Shown here: positions 10,477-19,210 of the stretch, piece after piece
Layout of the letters: every line of letters starts with the position of its first letter
Position numbering within the stretch: the first letter of the stretch is position 1
Origin: Lysobacteraceae bacterium
GTDB lineage: Bacteria; Pseudomonadota; Gammaproteobacteria; Xanthomonadales; Xanthomonadaceae
DNA: 64,000 nt
Reading direction: 5' to 3'
Assembly: GCA_023954075.1 (NCBI GenBank)
Contig: JAMLIV010000014.1
Location: forward strand, 1-64,000
Translations under genes and position numbers: made by a program
Notes under the pieces: model-generated
Seen by the model: only the letters and a program-made list of their open reading frames with translations
Told to the model about the DNA's origin: nothing
The model's database searches: none

Positions 10477-10798
10477 TCGTCTCAGCCGGTGAGACGCGCG
10501 GCTGGCAGGCTCATGGCTCCGTCCTGCAAGGAGCCTGCCGTGTCCCGTTCCGACACCTTTGCCAAGATTCCCCTGGTCGATGCCGTGCTGGCGTACTGGC
10601 TGACGATCGGCGCGCTGGCGCTGGCCCTGATACCGCCGGCGCAGTGGCACGGCGCGTGGATCGGCTGGCTGCCGTTCTGGGCGGTGCTCGCCCCGGCAAT
10701 GGCCCTGGCGCAGCGCTGCCTGCCGCGACTGGGGACGAGGGCGCGCAAGCGCCTACAATGCACGGCTCCCGTCCGTGCATTCATCCTCCCGCATCGCC
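10477..10798 (+). other. Upstream region of trpD with a hydrophobic open frame
   Basis: About 320 bp without an assigned gene. A frame beginning at GTG 10540 (or ATG 10513) codes for a segment with two likely membrane helices ([17 protein letters not shown] and [15 protein letters not shown], about residues 12-55 from the GTG). It has no stop until 11022, well inside trpD, and the residues after 10799 look like an out-of-frame shadow. It is either a broken small membrane-protein gene or chance. TACAAT at 10754-10759 could be the -10 box of a trpD promoter, although no good -35 box is visible. Confidence 0.3.
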
Positions 10799-11839
10799 AT
10801 GACCATCACGCCCCAGGAAGCGCTCCAGCGCACCATCGAACACCGCGAAATCTTCCACGACGAAATGGTCGCGCTGATGCGCCAGATCATGCGCGGAGAA
10901 GTCTCGCCGGTGATGACCGCCGCGATCCTGTCGGGGCTGCGCGTGAAGAAGGAAACCGTCGGCGAGATCGCCGGTGCCGCGCAGGTGATGCGCGAGTTCG
11001 CCGCCACGGTCGAAGCGCCTGAGTCCGACCACTTCATCGACGTGGTGGGCACCGGCGGCGACGGTGCCCACACCTTCAACATTTCCACCGCCAGCATTTT
11101 CGTGGTGGCGGCGGCGGGCGCGAAGGTCGCCAAGCACGGCAACCGCAGCGTGTCCTCGAAATCCGGCAGCGCCGATGTGCTGGAGGTGCTCGGTGCCGCG
11201 ATCGACCTGCAGCCCGCGCAGGTCGCGCAGTGCATCGCCGAGACCGGCGTCGGCTTCATGTTCGCGCCGATCCACCATCCGGCGATGAAGAACGTCGCGG
11301 CGGTGCGGCGCGAGATGGGCGTGCGCACCCTGTTCAACATCCTCGGCCCGCTCACCAATCCGGCCGGCGCGCCCAACATCCTCATGGGCGTGTTCCATCC
11401 CGACCTGGTCGGCATCCAGGTGCGCGTGCTGCAACGTCTGGGCGCACGCCGCGCGCTGGTGGTGTGGGGACGCGACGGCATGGACGAAATTTCGCTCGGT
11501 GCCGGCACCCTGGTCGGCGAACTGCGCGACGGTGCGGTGCGCGAGTACGAGATCCACCCGGAAGACTTCGGCATCGCCATGGCGGCGAGCCGCAACCTGC
11601 GGGTGGAAAACGCCGAAGAATCCCGCGCGATGCTGCTGGATGCGCTGGAGAACCGCGACGGCCTGCCGCGCGAGATCGTCGCGCTCAACGCCGGCGCGGC
11701 GCTGTACGCGGCCGACCGCGCGGCGTCGATCGCCGACGGTGTCGCACGCGCGCGCGAGGTCCTGGCCAGCGGCGCGGCGCGCGCGCGGCTGGATCGGTTC
11801 GTCGCGACGACGCGGCGGCTGAAGGGAGAAGGCGCATGA
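10799..11839 (+). CDS. trpD: Anthranilate phosphoribosyltransferase
   Basis: Second step of tryptophan synthesis: transfers phosphoribose from PRPP to anthranilate. The 346-residue product has the family length. The PRPP-binding signature is [16 protein letters not shown], followed by [18 protein letters not shown] and the [11 protein letters not shown] motif. ATG at 10799 (MTITPQEAL) is chosen over an in-frame GTG at 10775 because trpD proteins normally begin at this point. The stop overlaps the trpC start (ATGA). trpE and trpG are not adjacent in this window. Confidence 0.95.
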   Translation: MTITPQEALQRTIEHREIFHDEMVALMRQIMRGEVSPVMTAAILSGLRVKKETVGEIAGAAQVMREFAATVEAPESDHFIDVVGTGGDGAHTFNISTASIFVVAAAGAKVAKHGNRSVSSKSGSADVLEVLGAAIDLQPAQVAQCIAETGVGFMFAPIHHPAMKNVAAVRREMGVRTLFNILGPLTNPAGAPNILMGVFHPDLVGIQVRVLQRLGARRALVVWGRDGMDEISLGAGTLVGELRDGAVREYEIHPEDFGIAMAASRNLRVENAEESRAMLLDALENRDGLPREIVALNAGAALYAADRAASIADGVARAREVLASGAARARLDRFVATTRRLKGEGA

Positions 11840-12636
11840 GCGACATCCTGGAAAAGATCCTTGCGCGCAAGCGCGAGGAAGTCGCCGCGCGCCGCGCTCA
11901 GGTGCCGCAGGCCGAACTGGCCGCACGCTGCGGCGACGCCGCGCCGGCGCGCGGTTTTGCCGCTGCGCTGGAGCGCAGGATCGCCGCCGGGGAGGCCGCG
12001 GTGATCGCCGAGGTGAAGAAGGCCAGCCCGTCGAAGGGCCTGATCCGGCCCGACTTCGATCCGGCGCGGATCGCGGCCAGCTACGAGGCCGGCGGTGCCG
12101 CCTGCCTTTCCGTGCTGACGGACGTGGATTTCTTCCAGGGCGAGGATGCGTACCTGCGCGCGGCGCGCGCGGCGTGTTCGCTGCCGGTGCTGCGCAAGGA
12201 CTTCACCCTCGATGCCTACCAGGTACACGAGGCGCGCGCGCTGGGAGCCGACTGCATCCTCCTGATCGTGGCCGCGCTCGACGACGCGCGCCTGGCCGAA
12301 CTGGCCGCGCTGGCGCGTTCGATCGGCCTCGACGTGCTGGTGGAAGTGCACGATGCCGCGGAGCTCGCGCGCGCGCTGGCGCTGCCGGCCGATGCGGGAC
12401 TGCTGCTGGGCGTCAACAACCGCAACCTGCGCAGCTTCGAGGTCTCGCTCGACACCACGATCGCGCTGAAGGCGCACCTGCCTTCCGGTCGCCGGCTGGT
12501 CACCGAAAGCGGCATCCACACGCGCGAGGACGTGGCGAAGTTGCGTGAAGCGGGCGTCCACGCCTTCCTCGTCGGCGAGGCCTTCATGCGCGCCGCCGAC
12601 CCGGGTTCCGAGTTGGCGCGCCTCTTCGCGCCCTGA
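11836..12636 (+). CDS. trpC: Indole-3-glycerol-phosphate synthase
   Basis: Converts carboxyphenylamino-deoxyribulose phosphate to indole-glycerol phosphate. The 266-residue monofunctional product is a (beta/alpha)8 barrel, with the opening [12 protein letters not shown] motif, the [12 protein letters not shown] segment, [10 protein letters not shown] and the phosphate-binding [10 protein letters not shown] region. It overlaps trpD by 4 nt, so the pair is coupled. There is no fused TrpF domain. It converges on clp, with about 125 bp between the two stops. Confidence 0.95.
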   Translation: MSDILEKILARKREEVAARRAQVPQAELAARCGDAAPARGFAAALERRIAAGEAAVIAEVKKASPSKGLIRPDFDPARIAASYEAGGAACLSVLTDVDFFQGEDAYLRAARAACSLPVLRKDFTLDAYQVHEARALGADCILLIVAALDDARLAELAALARSIGLDVLVEVHDAAELARALALPADAGLLLGVNNRNLRSFEVSLDTTIALKAHLPSGRRLVTESGIHTREDVAKLREAGVHAFLVGEAFMRAADPGSELARLFAP

Positions 12637-12762
12637 GCGCGGCTGGAAAATCCGGACGCTGCGCCTGCCGCGACGCCCTGCCTGACCGGCGGCTCCATCC
12701 GGCCAGGCCGCAGGGGCGCAACCGCGTGGTTGCGGACGGCTGAGGCTTCGCCCGCGTGCCGA

Positions 12763-13470
12763 TCATGCCGCCGGCAGGCGGTCCATCAGCACCACGATGG
12801 TCTTGCCGCGGGCGCGCAGCATGCCGCGCTCCTCCAGCTGCTTGAGCACGCGCCCGGCCATCTCGCGCGAGCAGCCGACGATGCGCGCCAGTTCCTGCCG
12901 CGAGACGCGGATCTGGGTGCCTTCCGGATGGCTCATCGCATCGGGCTCGTGGCACAGGTCCAGGATGGTGTTGGCGATGCGGTTGGAGACATCCATGAAG
13001 GCCAGGCGGCTGGCCTTGCGCCCGGTGTGCAGCAGGCGGCGGGTGAGCTGGCTGCCGATCGCGAACAGCAGGCGCGGGCATTCTTCCCGCAGCAGCCCGC
13101 CGAACAGCGCGTGCAGGCGCTCGTAGCTGATTTCGGCCAGTTCGCAGGCGGTGCGGGTGCGCAGCACCACGTCGCGCTGCGGGGCGCTGATGAATACGCC
13201 GGTCTCGCCGACGAATTCGCCCGGATTGATGTAGGTGAGCACCAGTTCGCGGCCGTCCTCCTCCTCGCTGATGACGCTGAGCGAGCCGCTGATGACGTAG
13301 TACATCGTCGTGGCCGGGTCGCCCGGACGGAAGACGTCGGTGCGCGAGGCGTAGCGGCGGCGGTGGCAGTGCGCGAGGAAACGCTGGATGGTCTGCTCGG
13401 TGGGGGCCAGCGACTCGGGCCGCTGCGGGCGGCGGAGCGTGTCCTGAAGGGGGAAGTGACCGTTTGCCAT
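12763..13470 (-). CDS. clp: CRP-family global regulator Clp
   Basis: CRP/FNR-type transcription regulator; in xanthomonads the Clp protein at this position (between trpC and speD) controls virulence and exoenzyme genes and is antagonised by cyclic di-GMP. The product has an N-terminal cyclic-nucleotide-binding fold (FRPGDPATTMYYVISGSLSV, GEFVGETGVF) and a C-terminal helix-turn-helix with the recognition segment RQELARIVGCSREMAGRVLK. I place the start at ATG 13470 (235 residues) because it gives a length close to known Clp. The frame is also open from GTG 13494, which would put the start inside a CRP-type dyad. Confidence 0.9.
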   Translation of the reverse strand: MANGHFPLQDTLRRPQRPESLAPTEQTIQRFLAHCHRRRYASRTDVFRPGDPATTMYYVISGSLSVISEEEDGRELVLTYINPGEFVGETGVFISAPQRDVVLRTRTACELAEISYERLHALFGGLLREECPRLLFAIGSQLTRRLLHTGRKASRLAFMDVSNRIANTILDLCHEPDAMSHPEGTQIRVSRQELARIVGCSREMAGRVLKQLEERGMLRARGKTIVVLMDRLPAA

Positions 13471-13480
13471 GGGATGCACC

Positions 13481-13494
13481 GTGACGTGATTCAC
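13481..13494. promoter_or_regulatory. CRP/Clp-type half-site dyad upstream of clp
   Basis: The segment reads GTGA-N6-TCAC, matching the core of the CRP/Clp consensus TGTGA-N6-TCACA at 8 of 10 positions. It ends 11 nt before the preferred clp start. If real it would allow autoregulation of clp, or control of the divergent speD. Confidence 0.4.
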
Positions 13495-13676
13495 TTTCTA
13501 GCTTAACGCGAGCTGGCGGCCGATGGGCGATTTCCCGCCAATGTTTCCCGCCAAGGGCCGCCGCGCGGGACGGTCCGAGTCCCGGTTTCCGGCCGGGCAC
13601 CGCATGCGGCAGTTCAATCCGCGCGCGATTTGTTCGATAATCCGCCTCTTCCGCCGCCTTCCATAGGACATCCGCG

Positions 13677-14507
13677 TTGGTCAAGCCGCTGCCGCGCCTG
13701 AAGCTCCAGGGCTTCAACAATCTCACCAAGGCCCTGAGCTTCAACATCTACGACGTCTGCTACGCGATCACCGAAGAGCAGCGTCGGCGCTACATCGAGT
13801 ACATCGACGAGGCCTACAACGCCGAGCGCCTGACGCAGATCCTGACCGATGTCGCCGAGATCATCGGGGCCAACATCCTCAACGTCGCGCGCCAGGACTA
13901 CGATCCGCAGGGTGCGTCGGTGACGATCCTCATTTCCGAAGAGCCGATCATCGACAAGAAGCAGGCCGGCAAGGAAGTGCTGGCCGGCGCGATGCGCGAG
14001 CATCTGGACGCCGATCACCTCGACGCCAGCGTGGTGGCACACCTGGACAAGAGCCACATCACCGTCCACACCTATCCGGAAACCCATCCGCAGAACGGCA
14101 TCGCCACCTTCCGCGCCGACATCGACGTGGCCACCTGCGGCGTGATCTCGCCGCTCAAGGCGCTCAACTACCTGATCGAGAGTTTCGAGTCGGACATCGT
14201 CATCGCCGACTACCGCGTGCGCGGCTTCACCCGCGACGTGAAGGGCAAGAAGCACTTCATCGACCACCGCATCAATTCGATCCAGGACTTCCTCGCCAAG
14301 GGCATCAAGAGCCGCTACGAGATGTTCGACGTGAACGTCTACCAGGAGAACATCTTCCACACCAAGATGCACGTGAAGGACTTCGATCTGGACACCTACC
14401 TGTTCGAGGAAAAGGCCAAGAACCTCTCGTTCAAGGAGCGCCAGCGCATCGAGATGCAGCTGCGCCAGGAGGTCGAGGAACTGTTCCACGGGCGCAACCT
14501 GGACTGA
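13677..14507 (+). CDS. speD: S-adenosylmethionine decarboxylase proenzyme (E. coli type)
   Basis: Pyruvoyl enzyme that makes the aminopropyl donor for spermidine. The 276-residue product is of the long bacterial class 1B type. Self-cleavage is expected at Lys125-Ser126 in [14 protein letters not shown], where the serine becomes the pyruvoyl group. No ATG is available at the conserved N-terminus ([14 protein letters not shown]). A TTG at 13677 follows AGGA at good spacing, so I assign an unusual TTG start. The gene is divergent from clp and is followed by a strong terminator. Confidence 0.94.
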   Translation: MVKPLPRLKLQGFNNLTKALSFNIYDVCYAITEEQRRRYIEYIDEAYNAERLTQILTDVAEIIGANILNVARQDYDPQGASVTILISEEPIIDKKQAGKEVLAGAMREHLDADHLDASVVAHLDKSHITVHTYPETHPQNGIATFRADIDVATCGVISPLKALNYLIESFESDIVIADYRVRGFTRDVKGKKHFIDHRINSIQDFLAKGIKSRYEMFDVNVYQENIFHTKMHVKDFDLDTYLFEEKAKNLSFKERQRIEMQLRQEVEELFHGRNLD

Positions 14508-14533
14508 TCCTCCGGACCCGGCGGCATCAAGAG

Positions 14534-14558
14534 GAAGGCCCGGGAATCCCGGGCCTTC
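14534..14558 (+). terminator. Intrinsic terminator of speD
   Basis: Perfect 11-bp arms GAAGGCCCGGG and CCCGGGCCTTC with an AAT loop, followed by TTCGT, 27 nt after the speD stop. The A-rich left side may let it also act on the converging lipoprotein gene. Confidence 0.8.
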
Positions 14559-14590
14559 TTCGTGTGGCTGGTGGCCGCTGCGCGTCGCGC

Positions 14591-15322
14591 TCAGGGATCG
14601 ATGCCGCGCACCGGCAGCTTGATCCTCTCGCCCGGATCTTCCGCCACGCGCGCGCTGCGGGTTTCCCCGCCGTAGCTGTAGACGATGTCGTAGGCGATCA
14701 CCCGGGTTTCGGTGTCGTTGACCTTCTCGCACTGGCGCTCGATGCGGGTTTCGGTCTTCTTCGCCTGCTGGCTTTCCTGGATCTTGCGGCCCGCGATGGC
14801 ACCGCCGACCGCGCCGGCGATGCGCGCCGCGTCGCGGCCGCTGCCGTCGCCGACCTGGTTGCCGATGGCACCGCCGACGATGGCACCGATCGCGGTGCCG
14901 GCGATCTTGTTCTCGTCCTTGGGTGCGACCTGGTAGACCACCTCGACGTCGCGGCAGACTTCCTGCGGGTTGTCGATGGACTGGCGCACCGGTGTCACGC
15001 TGATCACCTGGGCGTACTGCCCGCCGGATGCGGCGGCCGGCGGCCTGGGTGCCGGCACCGGTTTCGGCGCTGCGGCGGGCGCGGCCGGTGCAGCCGGCGC
15101 AGCGGGTGGTGCCGCCGGCTGTGCGGGTTCGGCGGTCAGGGCCGGATCCACAGGTGCCTCGACCTGCGTCTGGGCATCAGCCGGCGGCGAGGCCTCGGCC
15201 GGCGCGGCGGGTGGCGGTTGAATCCGGGTGGATGTATCGGCCGGAGCCGATGGATTCTGGCAGGCCGCGGCCAGCAGGCAGGCGGCGGCGAGGGGAAGCC
15301 ACTTCGTACCGTGGGTCGTCAT
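14591..15322 (-). CDS. Glycine-zipper (2TM) outer-membrane lipoprotein
   Basis: Predicted lipoprotein of 243 residues. A signal peptide ends in the lipobox LLAAAC (Cys21). A long Pro/Ala-rich linker with PAAPAAPAAPAA repeats follows (about 25-95). The C-terminal half is a glycine-zipper 2TM domain of the Rick_17kDa/SlyB type (KIAGTAIGAIVGGAIGNQVG and ARIAGAVGGAIAG, about 138-178), with two Cys residues flanking the zipper region. Such proteins sit in the outer membrane or periplasm and are linked to envelope integrity; the precise role is unknown. It converges on speD. Confidence 0.85.
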   Translation of the reverse strand: MTTHGTKWLPLAAACLLAAACQNPSAPADTSTRIQPPPAAPAEASPPADAQTQVEAPVDPALTAEPAQPAAPPAAPAAPAAPAAAPKPVPAPRPPAAASGGQYAQVISVTPVRQSIDNPQEVCRDVEVVYQVAPKDENKIAGTAIGAIVGGAIGNQVGDGSGRDAARIAGAVGGAIAGRKIQESQQAKKTETRIERQCEKVNDTETRVIAYDIVYSYGGETRSARVAEDPGERIKLPVRGIDP

Positions 15323-15420
15323 GGCGCGATGCTCCTTTTTGATGGATGCCGGTGGGTCTGGATCGGATGCCGACGGTGCGGAATCCGGCGTGCCGCACCT
15401 TACGCCGCTGCGGCTGAACC

Positions 15421-16569
15421 TCAGGTGCCGGATTCAGCCGGCTGAGGGGCAATTTCCAGCGGGCTGCGATCGCCGTTGACCGCAGCGCGATACCAGCGCC
15501 CTCGGTCGCGGCGCACTGCGCCCATCACGGCGCGACCGGTTCCCGCGTCGCGCGCCGGGTACACCTGCACGCCGATCACCCGCCCTGCGAACAGTGCGCT
15601 GACCTCATCGAGCGCGGTGTGGCCGACCAGGATGGCGCGCACGCCGAAGTGGCGACGCAGCGCCTCGATCTCCTCCGCACGGGCCTCGGGCGCTGCCGCG
15701 CCGCGCGCAAAGTAGCCGCGATACCATAGCGGCCCGGAGGAACCGATCGCAAAATCATGCAGCGGCGGGCGTGCCGAATCGGCGCGCCCGTCCAGCACCT
15801 CGCGCACCGCGCGGCTGAGCGCGGCGGCGGACAGGTCGCGCTGCACAACCTGCGGCGAGATCCCGCCGTGCGCGAGCAGCACGTCGCCCGCGCGCAGGAT
15901 CGCGCCGCGCGTGCGCAGCCACTGGCCCAGCACGCTGTCCGCATCGAACAGTTCGGCATAGGTCGTCACGCCCAGCGCATCGGCGTCGGCGAGATAGCGC
16001 GGGTGGAGGTAACGCACATCGCCGCGCAGCGCCAGCAGCTCGTGGTTTCCCAGCAGGAACTCGACGCTGCCGCCCGCCGCTTCGGCCTCTCCCTGCAGCT
16101 GGTACACCAGCCAGAGCACAGCCACCTGGTGCGAGCCGCGGTCGAATGCATCGCCCAGGAAAACGAGGTGGCCAGCGCCGAAGTTCCAGCGCAGCGCAGC
16201 GTCGATGATGCCCTGATGACGCAGCAGTTCGACCAGAATCCCGTACTCGCCGTGGATGTCGGCCACGACGAAAAGCGGCGCGTCCGATTCCACGTTCAGC
16301 GCATCGGGTGCCCTGTCGGCCGGCGCGCGCAGGCGCACCTCGAACGCGGGCGCACCGTCGCTGCCATCGACCACCATCGCCTGGTCGCGGGTGAGCGTTT
16401 CGGTGCGCGCCGCGGGTGTTCCCCCGGTCTCGACCACGCGCCGCACGGTCCAGCCACCGCCCGGTTCGGGCCAGGCGTAAGGCCCGTCCGCCATCGCCAG
16501 AAGCGGAGCCATCGCGAGCAGCAGCGCCGCGAGGCGACGGGCTGGAATCGACATCGAGTGTGGCGTCAT
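15421..16569 (-). CDS. Exported calcineurin-like metallophosphoesterase
   Basis: Predicted periplasmic phosphatase of the PPP/Shewanella-like type, 382 residues. An N-terminal signal peptide (about residues 8-27) is followed by a 70-residue N-terminal region and the metallophosphoesterase motifs in order: VADIHGEY, FLGDAFDRG, LLGNHE and LLAHGGIS, then a late VGHTALDEV histidine. These provide the two-metal site. The start may be ATG 16569 or ATG 16554 (MSIPARR); both precede the signal peptide. Substrate is unknown. The gene stands alone, same strand as the lipoprotein. Confidence 0.85.
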   Translation of the reverse strand: MTPHSMSIPARRLAALLLAMAPLLAMADGPYAWPEPGGGWTVRRVVETGGTPAARTETLTRDQAMVVDGSDGAPAFEVRLRAPADRAPDALNVESDAPLFVVADIHGEYGILVELLRHQGIIDAALRWNFGAGHLVFLGDAFDRGSHQVAVLWLVYQLQGEAEAAGGSVEFLLGNHELLALRGDVRYLHPRYLADADALGVTTYAELFDADSVLGQWLRTRGAILRAGDVLLAHGGISPQVVQRDLSAAALSRAVREVLDGRADSARPPLHDFAIGSSGPLWYRGYFARGAAAPEARAEEIEALRRHFGVRAILVGHTALDEVSALFAGRVIGVQVYPARDAGTGRAVMGAVRRDRGRWYRAAVNGDRSPLEIAPQPAESGT

Positions 16570-16623
16570 GCGGCGATTGTGGCGGCTGGATTGCGCGCCC
16601 GTCCAATCGCAGCGGCCGGGTGC

Positions 16624-17796
16624 TTACGCCGCATCCAGCGCCTCGGCCATGCGTTCCAGCGCCTCGCGCATCAGCGGCAGCGGCATCGCGAAGATGAAGC
16701 GCAGGTGGTCCTCGCCCGTGCGCCCGCAGGCGGCACCATCGGTGCACAGCACGCCGGCCTTCTCCAGGAAGAACGCCTGCGCCCCGCGCTCGAAGCGGTA
16801 GTCTGAAAAATCCAGCCAGGCGATGTAGGTACCTTCGGGCGGACACACGCGCACTCGCGGCATGCGCTCGGCCACGAAGGCCAGGAGCGCATCGCGGTTG
16901 CGCACGAGATACGCGCGGATATCGTCGAGCCAGGGCAGGGCCTCATCGAACGCCGCCGTCGTTCCCGCCAGCCCGAGGTTGGCCGCGCCGTGCATGGCCC
17001 ATACGCCCACCGCGTTCCAGTGCGCCTGGTCGGCGTCGTTGGAAACGATCAGCTGTGCGCACTTGAGCCCGGGCAGGTTGAAGCCCTTGGACGCCGCCAT
17101 GCCCGTGATCGTGTGCGCGGCGGCGCGCTCGCCGATCGATGCATAGGGAATGTGCGCATGGCCGGGAAACACCAGCGGCATCCAGATCTCGTCCGCGAAA
17201 ACGCGCCCGCCCTTGCGGTGAACCACGTCCTCGATGGCCACAAGCTCGTCCCGCGTGAACACCCGCCCGGTCGGGTTGTGCGGATTGCACAGCGCCAGCA
17301 GCTGCCCGCCGGCGTCGAAGGCACGCTCGATCGCCGCAAGATCGTTGCGGAAGCCCGCGCCGTCCGCCGTTCGCGTCATCGGCACCTCGATCACCTCCCG
17401 CCCCAGCGTCGGCGGCAGCGAGAGCAGCGGCATGTACGCCGGCGTCGGCACGATCACCTTGCTGCCCGGCCGGCTGAAATGCTCGATCGCGGCCTGGTAG
17501 ATCGCCACCACGTCGGGCATCTCGTGGATGCGGCTCTCCGCCACCTCCCAATCGTGCCGCTCGCGCAAATAGCGCGCGACCGACGCGCGCATCTGATGCA
17601 CATACCGCGGCGGCAGATAGCCGAACAGCCCGCGCTCCACCTCCCGATGCAGCGCGCGGGTGATCTGCGGCGCAATCCCGTAGTCCATTTCCGCGATGAA
17701 TGCCCCCAGCGCCCCGTCGCGCCGGTTCCACTTGGTGGCCCCCGTGGCGCGCAGCGCATCCAGCGTGATCGCATCAAGCTCGGCGAAGCCGGGCAT
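16624..17796 (-). CDS. PatB/MalY-type PLP-dependent C-S lyase / aminotransferase
   Basis: Fold-type I PLP enzyme of 390 residues, closest in motif pattern to cystathionine beta-lyases of the MalY/PatB branch (beta-elimination of cystathionine or cysteine conjugates). The PLP lysine lies in MAASKGFNLPGLK (about residue 235). LCNPHNPTGRVF and FADEIWMPLVF provide the Asn and Asp contacts, and the carboxylate-binding Arg lies in HLRFIFAMP near the end. The start at 17796 is a plain ATG behind AGGAGG. It is just downstream of, and co-directional with, the ABC-export operon but 99 nt apart; a link is not evident. Confidence 0.85.
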   Translation of the reverse strand: MPGFAELDAITLDALRATGATKWNRRDGALGAFIAEMDYGIAPQITRALHREVERGLFGYLPPRYVHQMRASVARYLRERHDWEVAESRIHEMPDVVAIYQAAIEHFSRPGSKVIVPTPAYMPLLSLPPTLGREVIEVPMTRTADGAGFRNDLAAIERAFDAGGQLLALCNPHNPTGRVFTRDELVAIEDVVHRKGGRVFADEIWMPLVFPGHAHIPYASIGERAAAHTITGMAASKGFNLPGLKCAQLIVSNDADQAHWNAVGVWAMHGAANLGLAGTTAAFDEALPWLDDIRAYLVRNRDALLAFVAERMPRVRVCPPEGTYIAWLDFSDYRFERGAQAFFLEKAGVLCTDGAACGRTGEDHLRFIFAMPLPLMREALERMAEALDAA

Positions 17797-17895
17797 GGGG
17801 CCTCCTGCAGGGAAATGGCTGAACCCGATGGTAGCTGGCCCGGCGTCAGGCCTGGATGCCGACGCCTGGGTGGACAGCCAGGCGCAGTGCCGGGA

Positions 17896-19200
17896 TCACA
17901 CCTCCCGCAGCGCCGTGGTGATGGGCAGCCGCGCCGCGCGCAGGGCGGGGAAGAGGCCGCCGATGAGGCCGATGCCGAGCGCCCATTTGAGGCCGGTCCA
18001 GAGCAGTTCTGGCGTCACGCGGAACTGGAACACCACCTGGCTGAAGTTGTTTCCCAGCGTCGAGGCGCTGAAGTTGTTGAACAGCAGCCAGGCCACGAGG
18101 CCACCGACCACGCCGCCAAGGAGGGCGAGCAGCAGGGTTTCGAGCATCACCGCGGTGACGACCGGGGTGCCGCGGAATCCGAGGGCGCGCATGGTGGCGA
18201 TCTCGCGGGCGCGGGCGGCAACCGCGGCGTACATGGTGTTGAGCGCGCCGAACACCGCGCCCACGGCCATGATGCCGCCGATCACGGTGCCGAGGATTTC
18301 CAGCAGCCGCTTGAGGCCGCCGGACTGCTTGGCGAAATAGGCGCGCGTGGTGAAGACGTCGAGCTTTAGCTGGGGATCGGCCTCCACCGCCGCCTTGAAG
18401 GTTTCGAAGCCCTCCCTGCCGGTGCGCACCAGCACCGATTGGTAGGCACCGCGGTTGTAGCTGGCGGCCAGGGTCTGCGCGTCGCTCCACAGTTCCGATT
18501 CGTAGGCATCGCCGGATTCGAACGCGCCCACGACCGTCCACTGCTGGTTGCCGAGCATCAGCGTGTTGCCCACTTCCAGCCCACGAAACTGCGCCTGTGC
18601 GCCGCGGCCGGCCGCGATTTCACGCAGGCCCGGCGCGGGCGCGCGGCCTTCGACGACGCGCACGTTCTGGCGCACGCGAAAGGCGTCCTCGCCGATACCG
18701 CGGAACTGCACGTTGGTGTCGCTGCCGTCGGCCCGGGACTGAAGGTTCACCACCTGCGACAGCTCGGCCGAAATCAGCGGCCTGCCGTCGGCATCCTTCT
18801 CGATGCCGGGAAGGCTGGTCAAAAGCGGAATCTGGCTGCGGGTGATGACGGAATTGGTTTCCGCCTGCGAGCCGCCGCGCAGCACGATGGCGGTTTCGTC
18901 GTTGCCGGCGGCGTCGAGCGTGGCCTGGAAGCCTTCGCCCATTGCCAGCATCGCGACCAGCACGCCGACCACGCCGGCGATGCCCACGATCACCACCGAC
19001 GAGGCACCCCAGCGCTGCGGCAGGCTCGCGATGCCGACGCGGGTAGCCTCCAGCGCGAGCCGGCCGGTGCGGGTGAAAGCGAGCCACAGTCCGAGCAGCA
19101 CCGCGACGGCGAGCACGCCCTGCCAGGGCAGCGCGATCCAGACACCCAGTGCGGCCAGCATCACCAGCAGCACGGCAAGGTTCTTGAGAAGGTTTTTCAT
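17896..19200 (-). CDS. MacB/FtsX-type ABC permease (last gene of export operon)
   Basis: Inner-membrane permease of 434 residues. Two closely spaced hydrophobic segments at the N-terminus (about 8-45) precede a further helix (about 72-95, VVIVGIAGVVGVLVAMLAMG). A large periplasmic domain of about 200 residues follows, then the FtsX-type C-terminal helices (EIATMRALGFRGTPVVTAVM onward). It lacks its own ATPase domain and should work with the ATPase at 20524-21213. The extra N-terminal helices are unusual for the family. It begins 10 nt after the preceding permease gene, so they are coupled. Confidence 0.88.
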   Translation of the reverse strand: MKNLLKNLAVLLVMLAALGVWIALPWQGVLAVAVLLGLWLAFTRTGRLALEATRVGIASLPQRWGASSVVIVGIAGVVGVLVAMLAMGEGFQATLDAAGNDETAIVLRGGSQAETNSVITRSQIPLLTSLPGIEKDADGRPLISAELSQVVNLQSRADGSDTNVQFRGIGEDAFRVRQNVRVVEGRAPAPGLREIAAGRGAQAQFRGLEVGNTLMLGNQQWTVVGAFESGDAYESELWSDAQTLAASYNRGAYQSVLVRTGREGFETFKAAVEADPQLKLDVFTTRAYFAKQSGGLKRLLEILGTVIGGIMAVGAVFGALNTMYAAVAARAREIATMRALGFRGTPVVTAVMLETLLLALLGGVVGGLVAWLLFNNFSASTLGNNFSQVVFQFRVTPELLWTGLKWALGIGLIGGLFPALRAARLPITTALREV

Positions 19201-19210
19201 GGTGTTTCCC

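Noticed and set aside
12599..13747. A 387-codon minus-strand frame opposite the trpC end, covering clp in another frame
   Set aside because: It overlaps clp in a different frame, is Arg/Pro/Ala-rich, and lacks motifs.
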